From contig NZ_FOFB01000008.1 in assembly GCF_900110645.1 (NCBI RefSeq), positions 1 through 64,000 of the forward strand: a stretch of 64,000 nt of DNA, in the 5' to 3' direction. The position numbers and the translations under genes were made by a program. This DNA comes from Neolewinella agarilytica. GTDB taxonomy: Bacteria; Bacteroidota; Bacteroidia; Chitinophagales; Saprospiraceae. This document shows, piece after piece, positions 7,830-16,416 of this stretch (position 1 is the first letter of the stretch; each line of letters opens with the position of its first letter). The notes beneath the pieces are model-generated. The model saw only the letters and a list, made by a program, of their open reading frames with translations. It was not told where the DNA came from and ran no database searches.

Positions 7830-10292
7830 TTAGCTTAAGAATTTACCGATCTTGATGATTTCTGCGAAGACACCTGCTGCCGTTACTTCGGCTCCGGCAC
7901 CGGGGCCACGAACAACCAGTGGGCGTTCGCGGTACCGGTCCGTCGTGAAGACGATCATGTTATCGCTGCCACTCAGGTTGTAGAATGGACTGTCCGTATC
8001 AACGGCCTGCATACCAACGCTGGCCTTCTCGCCTTCCAGAGTAGCAATCATCCGTAGTACTTTGCCTTCGGCTTTAGCGTCAGCCTGGAGCTTAGCGAAG
8101 TAATCCTGATTGTTTTCCAGCACCTGGAAGAAGTCGTCTACGGACTCCGCCTCCATCGCTCCTTCGGGGAGGAAGCTCTTCAGCTCGATGTCTTTGGCTT
8201 CCAGCGCAACGCCGGTCTCGCGGGCAAGGATGAGAATCTTACGACCAACGTCTTTACCGGAAAGATCAACCCGGGGGTCCGGCTCCGTGAATCCTTTCTC
8301 TTTGGCTTCGCGGACGATCTCGTCGTAAGGTCGGCTACCATCGAAGTTGTTGAAGATGTAGCTCAGGGAGCCACTCAGTACTCCCTCAATTTTCCGGATG
8401 CGGTCTCCGCTGTCCAGCAGATCCCGCAGAGTAGAGATGACGGGCAGGCCGGCACCAACGTTGGTTTCGTAATGGAACTGTACACCGCGCTTAGCGGCGA
8501 TGGCCTTTAGGCGCTGGTACTGCTGGTAGCTGCTGGAGGTGGCTACTTTATTAGGAGTAGAGATACTGATGCTCTCATCCAGAATGCCTTCGTAGTAGGT
8601 CGCGATTTTATCGTTCGCGGTGTTATCTACGAAGATGCTGTTGCTGAGATTGAGGTCCCGCATCCGGCCAACGAAGACGGCCAGGTCTGCTTTGGTCTCA
8701 CTTGCCTTCAGGCGTTTCTTCCAGTCTGTATCCAGCTCCAGGCCTTCCACATCGAAGATCATCTTTTTGGAGTTGGCCATACCAACAACCTTCACTTCCA
8801 TCCCCAGCTTTTCGCGGAGGTATTCGTTTTGCTCTCGGATCTGGCGTAGCAGCGTACTGCCGATTAAGCCGACACCCACGATGAAGAGGTGGAGCGTTTT
8901 ATAGTCCGACAGGAAGAAGGCCTCGTGCAAAGCGTTGAGCGCTTTGTTTTCGTCTTCGCGGGGAATGACGACGGAAACGTTCAGCTCGCTGGAGCCCTGA
9001 GCAATGGCCACGGCGTTGATACCGTTCTTGCCCAGCGCCTGGAAGAGGCGGCCGGAGATGCCCGGCTGGTAGCGCATGTTCTCACCGATGATGGCAACAA
9101 CGCTGAGTTCACGTTCAACTTTGACGGCGTTCACGACGCCTCGTTCGATTTCGTACTCGAAGGCTTTCTGTACGGCCTTCTTCGCTTTATCCGCATCGTC
9201 CGGCTTAACGGCGAAGCTGATCGCGTGTTCGCTGGAGCCCTGGGTGATGAGGATGATGTTGACCCCTTCGGTTGCCAGGCCACTGAAGAGCCGGGCGGAA
9301 ATGCCCGGCACGCCGAACAGTCCGCTACCCGAAAGCGTCAGCAGTGCAATGTTGTTGATGGAGCTGATGCCCCTGACGGCTACACCATCCCGACTACTCT
9401 CCTCACTAACTTTAGTGCCCGGAAAAGACGGATCAAAAGTATTCTTAATATATAACGGAATGCGTTTGTGTAGCGCCGGCATCAGCGTTGGCGGATAAAT
9501 CACCTTTGCCCCGAAGTGGGACATCTCCATGGCTTCCGCATAAGTCATCATCGGAATGGTGAAGGCTTTCTTTACCCGGCGCGGATCAGCGGTGAGTACG
9601 CCGCTTACGTCCGTCCAGATTTCAATAGCGTCCGCCTGCAGGCCCGCTGCGATGAGAGAAGCGGTGTAATCTGACCCACCACGGCCGAGCGTGGTTGTCA
9701 ATCCGCCTTTAGCCGAAGCCACAAAGCCCGTAACCACCTGAACCTTAGGGTGTTCGGTGTAATAATTACGTATTACCTGGTAGGTTTTGTCGAAATCAAC
9801 CTTTGCGCTGCTGAAGTTTTTGTCCGTCCGGATAATTTTACGGGCGTCGAGGTACTCAGCGGGGATCCCTGCGTGGCGCAGGGTCTGGGCGATGATGTAA
9901 GCCGAGGAGCGTTCGCCAAAACTGAGGACGTAGTCCATCGTCCGTGGGCTGGCTTCCCGAACGAGAAAAATACCGTAGAGCAGGTTCTTGAGTACTTCGT
10001 GGGACTTCTTCATCTTGTCTGCCGTTTCCTTGCGGAGGTCTCCGGCAGGCAGCAGTTCTTTGATGGCGTCCTGATGCCGTTTGGCAAAAGCCTGGAAGGC
10101 TTCGCCGTAGCGATCGTCTCCGGTAGCGGCAATGGAGCTCATTTCAATTAAGCTGTCGGTCACTCCGCCAAAGGCGGAGAAGACTACGGTGAAGTGATCA
10201 CCGGAAGCGTAATAATCTTTGAGGATATCAACGATGCCGCGAATGCGTTCCGGCTTAGCGACGGATGAACCGCCGAACTTGAGGACTTTCAT
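7830..10292 (-). CDS. thrA: bifunctional aspartate kinase / homoserine dehydrogenase I
   Basis: A fused enzyme of 820 residues, the same length as enterobacterial ThrA. The N-terminal kinase (KFGGSSVAKPERI at 4-16) phosphorylates aspartate. Two ACT domains around residues 315-465 are the usual site of threonine feedback. The C-terminal part, with the NAD(P) fold (FIVGVGLIGSTLLRQ) and a typical dehydrogenase core, reduces aspartate semialdehyde to homoserine. It is the first gene of thrABC. A leader hairpin lies about 20 bp upstream of the ATG, but no leader peptide with Thr/Ile codons was recognised. Confidence 0.96.
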   Translation of the reverse strand: MKVLKFGGSSVAKPERIRGIVDILKDYYASGDHFTVVFSAFGGVTDSLIEMSSIAATGDDRYGEAFQAFAKRHQDAIKELLPAGDLRKETADKMKKSHEVLKNLLYGIFLVREASPRTMDYVLSFGERSSAYIIAQTLRHAGIPAEYLDARKIIRTDKNFSSAKVDFDKTYQVIRNYYTEHPKVQVVTGFVASAKGGLTTTLGRGGSDYTASLIAAGLQADAIEIWTDVSGVLTADPRRVKKAFTIPMMTYAEAMEMSHFGAKVIYPPTLMPALHKRIPLYIKNTFDPSFPGTKVSEESSRDGVAVRGISSINNIALLTLSGSGLFGVPGISARLFSGLATEGVNIILITQGSSEHAISFAVKPDDADKAKKAVQKAFEYEIERGVVNAVKVERELSVVAIIGENMRYQPGISGRLFQALGKNGINAVAIAQGSSELNVSVVIPREDENKALNALHEAFFLSDYKTLHLFIVGVGLIGSTLLRQIREQNEYLREKLGMEVKVVGMANSKKMIFDVEGLELDTDWKKRLKASETKADLAVFVGRMRDLNLSNSIFVDNTANDKIATYYEGILDESISISTPNKVATSSSYQQYQRLKAIAAKRGVQFHYETNVGAGLPVISTLRDLLDSGDRIRKIEGVLSGSLSYIFNNFDGSRPYDEIVREAKEKGFTEPDPRVDLSGKDVGRKILILARETGVALEAKDIELKSFLPEGAMEAESVDDFFQVLENNQDYFAKLQADAKAEGKVLRMIATLEGEKASVGMQAVDTDSPFYNLSGSDNMIVFTTDRYRERPLVVRGPGAGAEVTAAGVFAEIIKIGKFLS

Positions 10293-10313
10293 GGGAAATT
10301 TTCACTTGGCTGG

Positions 10314-10333
10314 GGGCTGGCGTTACGCAGCCC
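10314..10333 (-). promoter_or_regulatory. hairpin in the thrA leader
   Basis: GGGCTGGCGTTACGCAGCCC can fold with GGGCT/AGCCC and inner GCG/CGC pairs. It sits 22 bp upstream of the thrA start on the transcribed strand. It could influence translation or be an attenuation element. No TAnnTTTG promoter was found in the 133-bp gap. Confidence 0.3.
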
Positions 10334-10425
10334 ACTAAAAAGTCCGTAAAGATGTGGAAATTAAACGTTTCTCTCCCGCTTTGCCGATAACAATGGTGGG
10401 GGGAATTACGATTGGAGAACCCGTA

Positions 10426-11517
10426 TTAACGATTAACAATCTTAAGGAGAGGCCGGAATTCGTATAAAGTAGGGACACGTGTCGTACCGGGCCTGCTTAT
10501 TTCAACAATGCGGTTTTGCTCCAGTTCTTTCAGTATCCTGATTAATGTTCTCTTTCCAACTCCGGGTAACTGATAAAAGGTAGTGTTACTGAAAATTGGA
10601 TTACTAAAGATGAAATCCTGCGTACTTCCTGCGTGCACAGAATTAGTTGCTTTAGCAATAACTGACTTCATTTCCTCATAAAGATCTAGTGTACTCTTTG
10701 CTTGCCCAATCGTTTTTTGTGCTTGCTCTACAACACCGTTTAGAAAAAAAGTTATCCAGCCATTCCAGTCTTCACTTGTGCTGATTGCTTGTAACCGATG
10801 ATAATATTCAGACCGGTTCGCCTCCAGGTAATCACTCATGTAGAAAAAAGGCTGGTGAATCACTTCCTTATGATACAGGAATAGCGGAATCAGAATCCTG
10901 CCCAACCTACCATTTCCATCAAGAAAAGGGTGTATGACTTCAAACTGAGCATGCATAATCGCCAATTGAATCATGACATCTTCACCTTCTGCATGCAAAT
11001 ATTTTTCCCATTCATAAAGTGCTTCCAGCATAGCTGGTGGAGATGGAGGTACGTGTGATGCTGTTTCAAGCGTACTTCCTGGCGGGCCAATCCAATTCTG
11101 TATTCTACGAAAGTTGCCACGGTCACTATGTTGCCCCCTTACACCATTCATCAATACACTATGAATCGTTCGAATAACATTGAGTGTTAAAGGCAATTTT
11201 TCCATCTCGTCTTTACCGGCCAACAGTGCCGTACGATAGTTTAAAACCTCTTCAAGGTCATCTTTGTCCGTACCTAGAGGCGTACGTTTTCCGTCAAAAC
11301 TAGCGATATCCTCAAAGGTCGCTCTGGTACCTTCAATCTTGGAGGACAAGACTGCCTCCTTATTTCTTAGCGGCGATATTAGTAATTCAGGACTAACGAC
11401 TGCTCTTAATATACCGTCATACCGTGCTACAGATCGATTAGCCTTCCCCGCCAGAGGAATTAGCTGACGAAAATTCAGGTCCTTAATTGGCAACCGATGT
11501 GGAATAAAAGGCTTCAC
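10426..11517 (-). CDS. class II Fic protein with C-terminal winged helix
   Basis: A protein of about 363 residues from the GTG at 11517 (V-K-P-F-I-P-H-R-L-P matches the usual N-terminus of this family; a TTG ten codons earlier would place the start inside an operator palindrome). The Fic motif HPFLDGNGRLGR is intact. An N-terminal SSKIEG segment fits the inhibitory motif [S/T]xxxE[G/N] of class II Fic proteins, which blocks the ATP site. The last 60 residues form a winged helix (GVGKRTLIRILKELEQNRIVEI), suggesting DNA binding and autoregulation through the palindromes upstream. It probably AMPylates a protein target; the target is unknown. Confidence 0.88.
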   Translation of the reverse strand: MKPFIPHRLPIKDLNFRQLIPLAGKANRSVARYDGILRAVVSPELLISPLRNKEAVLSSKIEGTRATFEDIASFDGKRTPLGTDKDDLEEVLNYRTALLAGKDEMEKLPLTLNVIRTIHSVLMNGVRGQHSDRGNFRRIQNWIGPPGSTLETASHVPPSPPAMLEALYEWEKYLHAEGEDVMIQLAIMHAQFEVIHPFLDGNGRLGRILIPLFLYHKEVIHQPFFYMSDYLEANRSEYYHRLQAISTSEDWNGWITFFLNGVVEQAQKTIGQAKSTLDLYEEMKSVIAKATNSVHAGSTQDFIFSNPIFSNTTFYQLPGVGKRTLIRILKELEQNRIVEISRPGTTRVPTLYEFRPLLKIVNR

Positions 11518-11536
11518 TGGTCGAAGATAAGAAAAA

Positions 11537-11641
11537 ATTAGTGCCAAAAATTAAAAAAATGGCACTAATAGCCATTAATAATCCCCATTAGTGACACGTG
11601 TGTCACTAATGGGGATTATTAGTGACACGTGTGTCACTAAT
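11537..11641. promoter_or_regulatory. palindromic operator array upstream of the fic gene
   Basis: Three inverted repeats share TTAGTG half-sites. IR1 is ATTAGTGCCA (11537-11546) with TGGCACTAAT (11560-11569). IR2 has two 18-bp arms (11580-11597 and 11600-11617) around GT, core ATTAGTGACAC. IR3 repeats the core with 11-bp arms (11618-11628, 11631-11641). IR2 and IR3 both contain GACACGTGTGTC. A related GACACGTGTC lies near the 3' end of fic (10474-10483). The winged helix of the Fic protein is the obvious candidate to bind here (inference). Confidence 0.7.
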
Positions 11642-11670
11642 CCCCATATCATTGCTCATCCAGTTAAACT

Positions 11671-11707
11671 CCCCCATTTGGGGCCGGGGCGGAGCCCCGA
11701 ATGGGGG
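11671..11707. repeat. GC-rich hairpin between ybeY and fic
   Basis: CCCCCATT-t-GGGGC pairs with GCCCC-g-AATGGGGG across a 9-nt loop. It is followed at once by a copy of the interspersed 19-mer (11709-11727). On the minus strand it lies 22 bp past the ybeY stop and could act as terminator or RNA-stabilising stem, but no T-run follows. Confidence 0.55.
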
Positions 11708-11708
11708 C

Positions 11709-11727
11709 TGCACCTGCGTCCGCGCCC
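11709..11727 (+). repeat. interspersed 19-bp repeat (TGCACCTGCGTCCGCGCCC)
   Basis: An exact copy of the consensus of the dispersed TGCACCTGCG(N3-4)GCGCCC family. It ends 1 bp before the ybeY stop codon on the minus strand. Confidence 0.85.
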
Positions 11728-11728
11728 A

Positions 11729-12172
11729 CTACTCCAAAAGCTCCTCCGGCCGTAAGCCCAAAGCCCAGTCCTCTAACCTGCGCATTTCCACTGCCTCTTC
11801 CTCCGTCTTATCTCCCTGCCCACAAAGATGGAGCACCCCGTGAATGATGACCCGGTGGAGTTCATCCTGATAAGCGACCTGCAGGTCAGCCGCGTTATCG
11901 GCAACCCGTTCCGTAGAGATAAAAAGATCTCCGGAAACCAGGGGGAAAGTTTCGTAGGGGAAAGTGATGATGTCCGTCAGGGTATCATGATCCAGGAACT
12001 CAACGTTCATCTGGTGCAGGTACTCGTCTCCGCAAAAAATATAATTGATGGCCCCTGCCTGGCCTTCCTTCTGTTGAATAACGGTTTCAATCCACTGCCG
12101 TAAAAGCGGCTCTTGTGCAGTCGGTACTTCCGTACCTCCTGTTTCGGTGTGGAACAATATGTCCTGCTCCAA
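11729..12172 (-). CDS. ybeY: rRNA maturation endoribonuclease YbeY
   Basis: A 147-residue zinc-dependent RNase for 16S rRNA 3'-end processing and ribosome quality control. The motif HGVLHLCGQGDKT (111-123) matches YbeY. His111 and His115 are present; the third ligand of the usual HGxLHLxGYDH is shifted to GQGD, close to the KDKT-type ending common in Bacteroidota. The conserved TDIITFPYE stretch is at 66-74. It starts 1 bp after the stop of the upstream ATPase gene, so the two are probably co-transcribed. Confidence 0.93.
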   Translation of the reverse strand: MEQDILFHTETGGTEVPTAQEPLLRQWIETVIQQKEGQAGAINYIFCGDEYLHQMNVEFLDHDTLTDIITFPYETFPLVSGDLFISTERVADNAADLQVAYQDELHRVIIHGVLHLCGQGDKTEEEAVEMRRLEDWALGLRPEELLE

Positions 12173-12173
12173 A

Positions 12174-12563
12174 TTACTTAATCTTAAACTGCATCTCTAC
12201 GGTAGAACCACCGTTGATGTAACGAATCTTATCACAGAGTTGATTCATCAGGAACACGCCCCGGCCACCACATTCGCAAAGGCGTTCGGGTGAGGTTGGG
12301 TCAGGAAGCTGGTCGTAGTTAAACCCGCAGCCCTGATCACTGACGCGTACGGCCAGACCGCTGCGCGTCTGTGCTAGTTTGATGCTTACCATTTTGGACC
12401 GATCCTGCTTGTTACCATGAATGATGGCATTGTTTACCGCCTCGGTGAGGCTGATGAGCATGTTCGTATGCTTTTCCTGATCTAGTTTATATCGATCAGC
12501 AATTTGGCTGACGTACTTCTCCACCTTGGTAATGTTACTTGGATCTGAAGCTAGCTTTAGCAT
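12174..12563 (-). CDS. RsbW-like ATP-binding protein (HATPase fold)
   Basis: A 129-residue GHKL/HATPase domain alone: N-box SLTEAVNNAIIHGNKQD, G1 VSDQGCGFN and G2 GGRGVFLMNQL. It resembles anti-sigma factor/serine kinase proteins of the RsbW/SpoIIAB type. These bind ATP and a sigma factor or antagonist. No cognate sigma or anti-anti-sigma gene is adjacent; the next gene is ybeY, 1 bp away. The exact partner is unknown. Confidence 0.85.
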   Translation of the reverse strand: MLKLASDPSNITKVEKYVSQIADRYKLDQEKHTNMLISLTEAVNNAIIHGNKQDRSKMVSIKLAQTRSGLAVRVSDQGCGFNYDQLPDPTSPERLCECGGRGVFLMNQLCDKIRYINGGSTVEMQFKIK

Positions 12564-12714
12564 ATAAGTCTAAATAAGTGAGTTGAATTCTGACAAAAAC
12601 CTCTTGTGGGTAATATAACAACATTACTCAGCAATTTGGTTGACTTTACCGCAAACTGATTTTCAGGAGGTCCTGACACTCAGCGACTAAAGCACCACGG
12701 CACTAGTACCGGAT

Positions 12715-12736
12715 AAATTCGATAATGTTCGAATTT
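12715..12736 (-). terminator. hairpin downstream of the DUF4175 gene
   Basis: AAATTCGA (12715-12722) and TCGAATTT (12729-12736) form an 8-bp stem with a 6-nt loop, 13 bp past the stop codon on the minus strand. It is AT-rich and lacks a clear T-run, so termination is only likely. Confidence 0.4.
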
Positions 12737-12748
12737 TCCTCCTGTATC

Positions 12749-15700
12749 TTACTTATCTCCACGCAGGGAGCGGAAGTATTCATCCACCAGTCCCTGGAAA
12801 TAAGGATTCAACTCAGGTGTTACCCGCTTGAACATTTCAATTTCGGCTTTGCGCTGCTTCAGGTATTTTTCCAGGCTTGGTGGAATTTCCTTACGCTGCT
12901 GCTCGGCCGTTTCCGACTTGCGTTTTTCTTCCATTTTCTGTTCCCGCTCCGCCCGTTCGTGCTCGAGCATTTTGCTAAGGATTTCCTGCTGCCGCTCCAT
13001 CATCTGATTGGTCAGGCGCTTATTCACCAAGTCCTCTTCGGCCTGATTCATTTTATCAATCAGTTCCTGTAGCTCGGGGTCCGTTCCTTCGCCACCCTGC
13101 TGCCGGGCTTTCTGCTTCGCTTCGAGGGCCTTGCGCAGTGCCGCCTGCCGGGCGGCCATCTTAGCGAACTCCTTACTGGAGCCACCTTCACCGCCTTTGC
13201 CGTCTTCTCCTTTTTTCAAACCTTCCTTCATGCCTTCCATGGCATCGTTCAGACTACGCTGAGAATCGCTTCCCGGATTATCGCTGGGTTTTCCAGGTTT
13301 GTTCCCCTTGCCAGAGCCCGGGTTTTCACACTGCTGGTCACCAGCCATCATACCCGCCATTTGCTGCTGCATGTTCTCCATGCTCTCGTTGAGCATGAGG
13401 GCCAGATCGTTCAGACCGGTCATCGCACGCTGCTGCACGTTGGCCGCTTGTGGCGTCCGGCGTTCTTCCAGTTCGCTAACCGTCTTTTTCAAATTACCCC
13501 GAATCTCCGTCACTTTCTCCGTGATGAAGGTTTCGATCTGTGCGTTACGCTTAGCCAGCGCATTCAAAGAATCGCGGACCAACTCAAAGTCATTATTGAT
13601 CTGGAACTGATCCTGAACCAACTCTACAAAACGAGGCGTGTTGACGGTCGTCTTGTTGATGTTATTCATCGTCTCTTCCTGGTCGAAACTCAGATCAACG
13701 ATATTCTCCAGCAACTGACGAAGCGCATCCATGTCCTCTTCCATGCCTTCCTGCTGCATGCTCTCCATGGCCGCACTCATTGATTCGGCCATTTCCTTCA
13801 TCTTCTGTCCGGCCTTCTTCTGCTTTCCGGCGGCGGCTTCGTTTTCTTCTTTTTTCAGTTCTTCCTGAGCGCCCTCCATGTCTTCCTTGACTTCTTCCTG
13901 GGCTTCCTCCTGCGTATCGAGGTCCATTGGCTTTTCGAGCTCTTCGTTTTTCTCTTCCATTTCCTCCATCTTCTCCTGGAGTTCCTCGAATTCTTCCTTG
14001 ATCTCTTCCTGCTTTTCTTCCAACTCTTCCTGAGGGGTTTCTCCCTTTTCGGTTTCCTCGGCCAGCTTCTCCTGCTCTTCAGCGAGTTCTTCCAGCTTTT
14101 CGATGGTTTCCTGCATCTCTTTTTCTACCTCCAATTGTTTGAAGAGTTCGAGCATGCGGTCGAGTTCGGCTTCCGTTTCTTCGTCGGAGAGTTCCATCTC
14201 CTCCATTTTCTCCAGGGCCTCATCTTTTTCCAGTTCCTCCATGAGTTCCTGAATCTGCTGCATGAGCTCCTGCATCTCCTGGTTCAAAGATTCTTCGAAC
14301 ATCTCCTGCAGCTTTTCCTGCTTTTGCAGAATCTGCTCGTCCTGAGATTTCTCTTCGTTCTGAATGTTTTCTTCAAAGGCTTTCTGAGCTTCATTGATCT
14401 GCTTCTGCACCTCCTGCTGGCGTTCGGCCAGCTTTTCGAGTTCCTTGCGCATCTTCCAGTCCATCTCCTTTTCCTGCAACATTTTTTCGCGCAGTTCCCG
14501 GGTCTGTTCCTGAAGGTCCTTCGTTGCTTCGAGGGCTTTTTTCAGTTCTTCCTTTACTTTATTGTCGTTGGCATCCGCCTGCTCTTCGAGCTCTTCTTCG
14601 CTGGGGCTGCGGAAAGCCATTACGCCAGTACGGGCACTTTTGGCACCGTTAACGCCGTCGTTGTCAAAGGTTTCAAAGTAGTAGGTTAGTTCATCACCGG
14701 GCTGTAGGTCCAGGTCGGTGTTCAGATCCCAGACGTAGTCATAGGGCGTTTGCTTTCCGGCGGGGCCGCTGATGGGGATGATCTGCTTGTCCGACTCTGC
14801 CCCCGTTTCTCCATCCTTAATGATGTAGACGAAGTTCAGCTTACTGATGCCATGGTCATCACTGGCTTCGCCAACGAAGAAGAGTAACTTCTCGTCGGTG
14901 CTATCCCGGAAAGTTTCAACGCTGATCTGCGGGTAGAGATCGGGAATAACGTTGAGAGTGTAGCTTACCGAATCGGCCAGTGGCAAACGTTCGTTGCCGA
15001 TAAAAAGCGTGTAGCGATCATTTTTCATCGCCCGTTTATCGAAGCTGTAGAGGTTGCTGCCGTCGCGACGAAGTTCGTTGTACTCTCCTTCACTACTGAA
15101 GCGGAGATCAATGTTATCGGTGTTCTCCGTATCAAAGGACCATTTCAGACGGGTGCCGGCGGGAACGGTCAGGTCTCCGATGTTGGCCAGCTGCTCGTCG
15201 CGGCGACCGAGGTAGCCGGGGTAATCAACGTCTACGGTAAAGGCCGCGATATTGGGCTTGGGTAATACCTCGAGGGTGTAATCCTTACTTTCCACTTCCG
15301 CAGCGGAAAGTTTGAAGGCTGTATTCTGTTGAACGTTGCTGAACTGATAGGTAAAGGTTCCGGCATTTTCTTTCTGCAGACGGTAGCGGTAGCCGTCCAC
15401 TTCGATGTAAGCTTCGGCGGGCAGAACATCACCGTCTACTTTCACGGTGAGGGGGAAGTCTCCGTACTGAATGACTTCCAGATCATCGGATTGTTCCACG
15501 ACAAAAGAGAAGGGGGCGGGCCGTTCGAACACTTCGTTGTTGCGAATCAGACGGTTAGTAGAATCCTTGATCAGGCTCGGGGCAACGATCATAATGCCCG
15601 CCAGCAAAGCCAGGGGCGGTAGTGCATACTTAAGGTAGCGGCGGTTTTGGCTCAGATCAATGGCGGAGCGGAAAGGAACCGGGCTGATTTCAGAAGCTTT

Positions 15701-16108
15701 CTGATCAATGGAAGCCAGCAACAGGCTAGTATCCGCGGCACCATTTGCCTGCCGGCGAAGTTGAAGTACATTAAGCAGCTTATCCTTTACGTTAGTAAAA
15801 TGCTGACCGATAATGTCCGCCGCTTTATCGTGACTGATCACAGCTCCCAGACGGAAATAACGGGCCAGGGGTAACAATACCCAACCGGCAAAAGCCACGA
15901 GGCTAAGTCCGACAAAACCGAAGAACATCATCTTACGCGTTCCGGGGTTGAAGAAGAACTGAGACTCCAGCAAACTCACCACCAGAAAAAGTGCAAGCAC
16001 AAGGCCGACGGTGTAGAGCAGACCTCGGATAACGCTGTTCATGTAGTACTTGCGCGTAAAGGCGTCAAGTTTGGCGATCAGCTGGTCGTAATGATTCGAT
16101 TGGGGCAT
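12749..16108 (-). CDS. large DUF4175-family membrane protein with long coiled coil
   Basis: A 1119-residue protein. Hydrophobic segments lie at about 25-45, 57-78 and 163-183. A beta-rich region (about 190-500) follows. From about 505 to 830 there is an extreme Glu/Lys/Gln coiled coil, then a Gly/Lys-rich stretch and another helical, charged C-terminus. This layout matches DUF4175 proteins of Bacteroidota, whose function is unknown. It is probably anchored in the inner membrane with the coiled coil exposed as a scaffold (inference). It appears monocistronic; a hairpin lies downstream. Confidence 0.8.
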   Translation of the reverse strand: MPQSNHYDQLIAKLDAFTRKYYMNSVIRGLLYTVGLVLALFLVVSLLESQFFFNPGTRKMMFFGFVGLSLVAFAGWVLLPLARYFRLGAVISHDKAADIIGQHFTNVKDKLLNVLQLRRQANGAADTSLLLASIDQKASEISPVPFRSAIDLSQNRRYLKYALPPLALLAGIMIVAPSLIKDSTNRLIRNNEVFERPAPFSFVVEQSDDLEVIQYGDFPLTVKVDGDVLPAEAYIEVDGYRYRLQKENAGTFTYQFSNVQQNTAFKLSAAEVESKDYTLEVLPKPNIAAFTVDVDYPGYLGRRDEQLANIGDLTVPAGTRLKWSFDTENTDNIDLRFSSEGEYNELRRDGSNLYSFDKRAMKNDRYTLFIGNERLPLADSVSYTLNVIPDLYPQISVETFRDSTDEKLLFFVGEASDDHGISKLNFVYIIKDGETGAESDKQIIPISGPAGKQTPYDYVWDLNTDLDLQPGDELTYYFETFDNDGVNGAKSARTGVMAFRSPSEEELEEQADANDNKVKEELKKALEATKDLQEQTRELREKMLQEKEMDWKMRKELEKLAERQQEVQKQINEAQKAFEENIQNEEKSQDEQILQKQEKLQEMFEESLNQEMQELMQQIQELMEELEKDEALEKMEEMELSDEETEAELDRMLELFKQLEVEKEMQETIEKLEELAEEQEKLAEETEKGETPQEELEEKQEEIKEEFEELQEKMEEMEEKNEELEKPMDLDTQEEAQEEVKEDMEGAQEELKKEENEAAAGKQKKAGQKMKEMAESMSAAMESMQQEGMEEDMDALRQLLENIVDLSFDQEETMNNINKTTVNTPRFVELVQDQFQINNDFELVRDSLNALAKRNAQIETFITEKVTEIRGNLKKTVSELEERRTPQAANVQQRAMTGLNDLALMLNESMENMQQQMAGMMAGDQQCENPGSGKGNKPGKPSDNPGSDSQRSLNDAMEGMKEGLKKGEDGKGGEGGSSKEFAKMAARQAALRKALEAKQKARQQGGEGTDPELQELIDKMNQAEEDLVNKRLTNQMMERQQEILSKMLEHERAEREQKMEEKRKSETAEQQRKEIPPSLEKYLKQRKAEIEMFKRVTPELNPYFQGLVDEYFRSLRGDK

Positions 16109-16416
16109 AATTGGAAAGCTTCTGTAACACTCAAGGAGTCCGTTATAAACGGGCTCAAAACGGTGAACAAGATACGGAAAGCGTTTGGTTTACTACTAAC
16201 GTAGTTTTAGGCGTTAAAATTAGGCGTTTTATCGGCCCTATGTCGGGGTTTAACAAACCATTGGGCGCTCACCGCGGGTGCGGGGGGAGGTTTTCAGAGC
16301 AGGGGGGCTCTCTATCCTATGCGATATATTGGTAATATTGATGATTCCCAGCGAGGAACGTAATCGCCGCGCAGCGGACGATGGAGTTCCTCGAAAACGT
16401 GGCGATACATCTTCAT
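16109..16416. other. gene-free stretch with repeat variant and hairpin
   Basis: No gene is supported here. A degenerate member of the interspersed repeat, GGGCGCTCACCGCGGGTGCG, is at 16263-16282. An 8-bp inverted repeat, CGAGGAAC (16352-16359) with GTTCCTCG (16386-16393), lies about 25 bp past the Nramp stop and may act as its terminator. The promoter of the DUF4175 gene must also lie here, but no clear TAnnTTTG was found. Confidence 0.5.
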
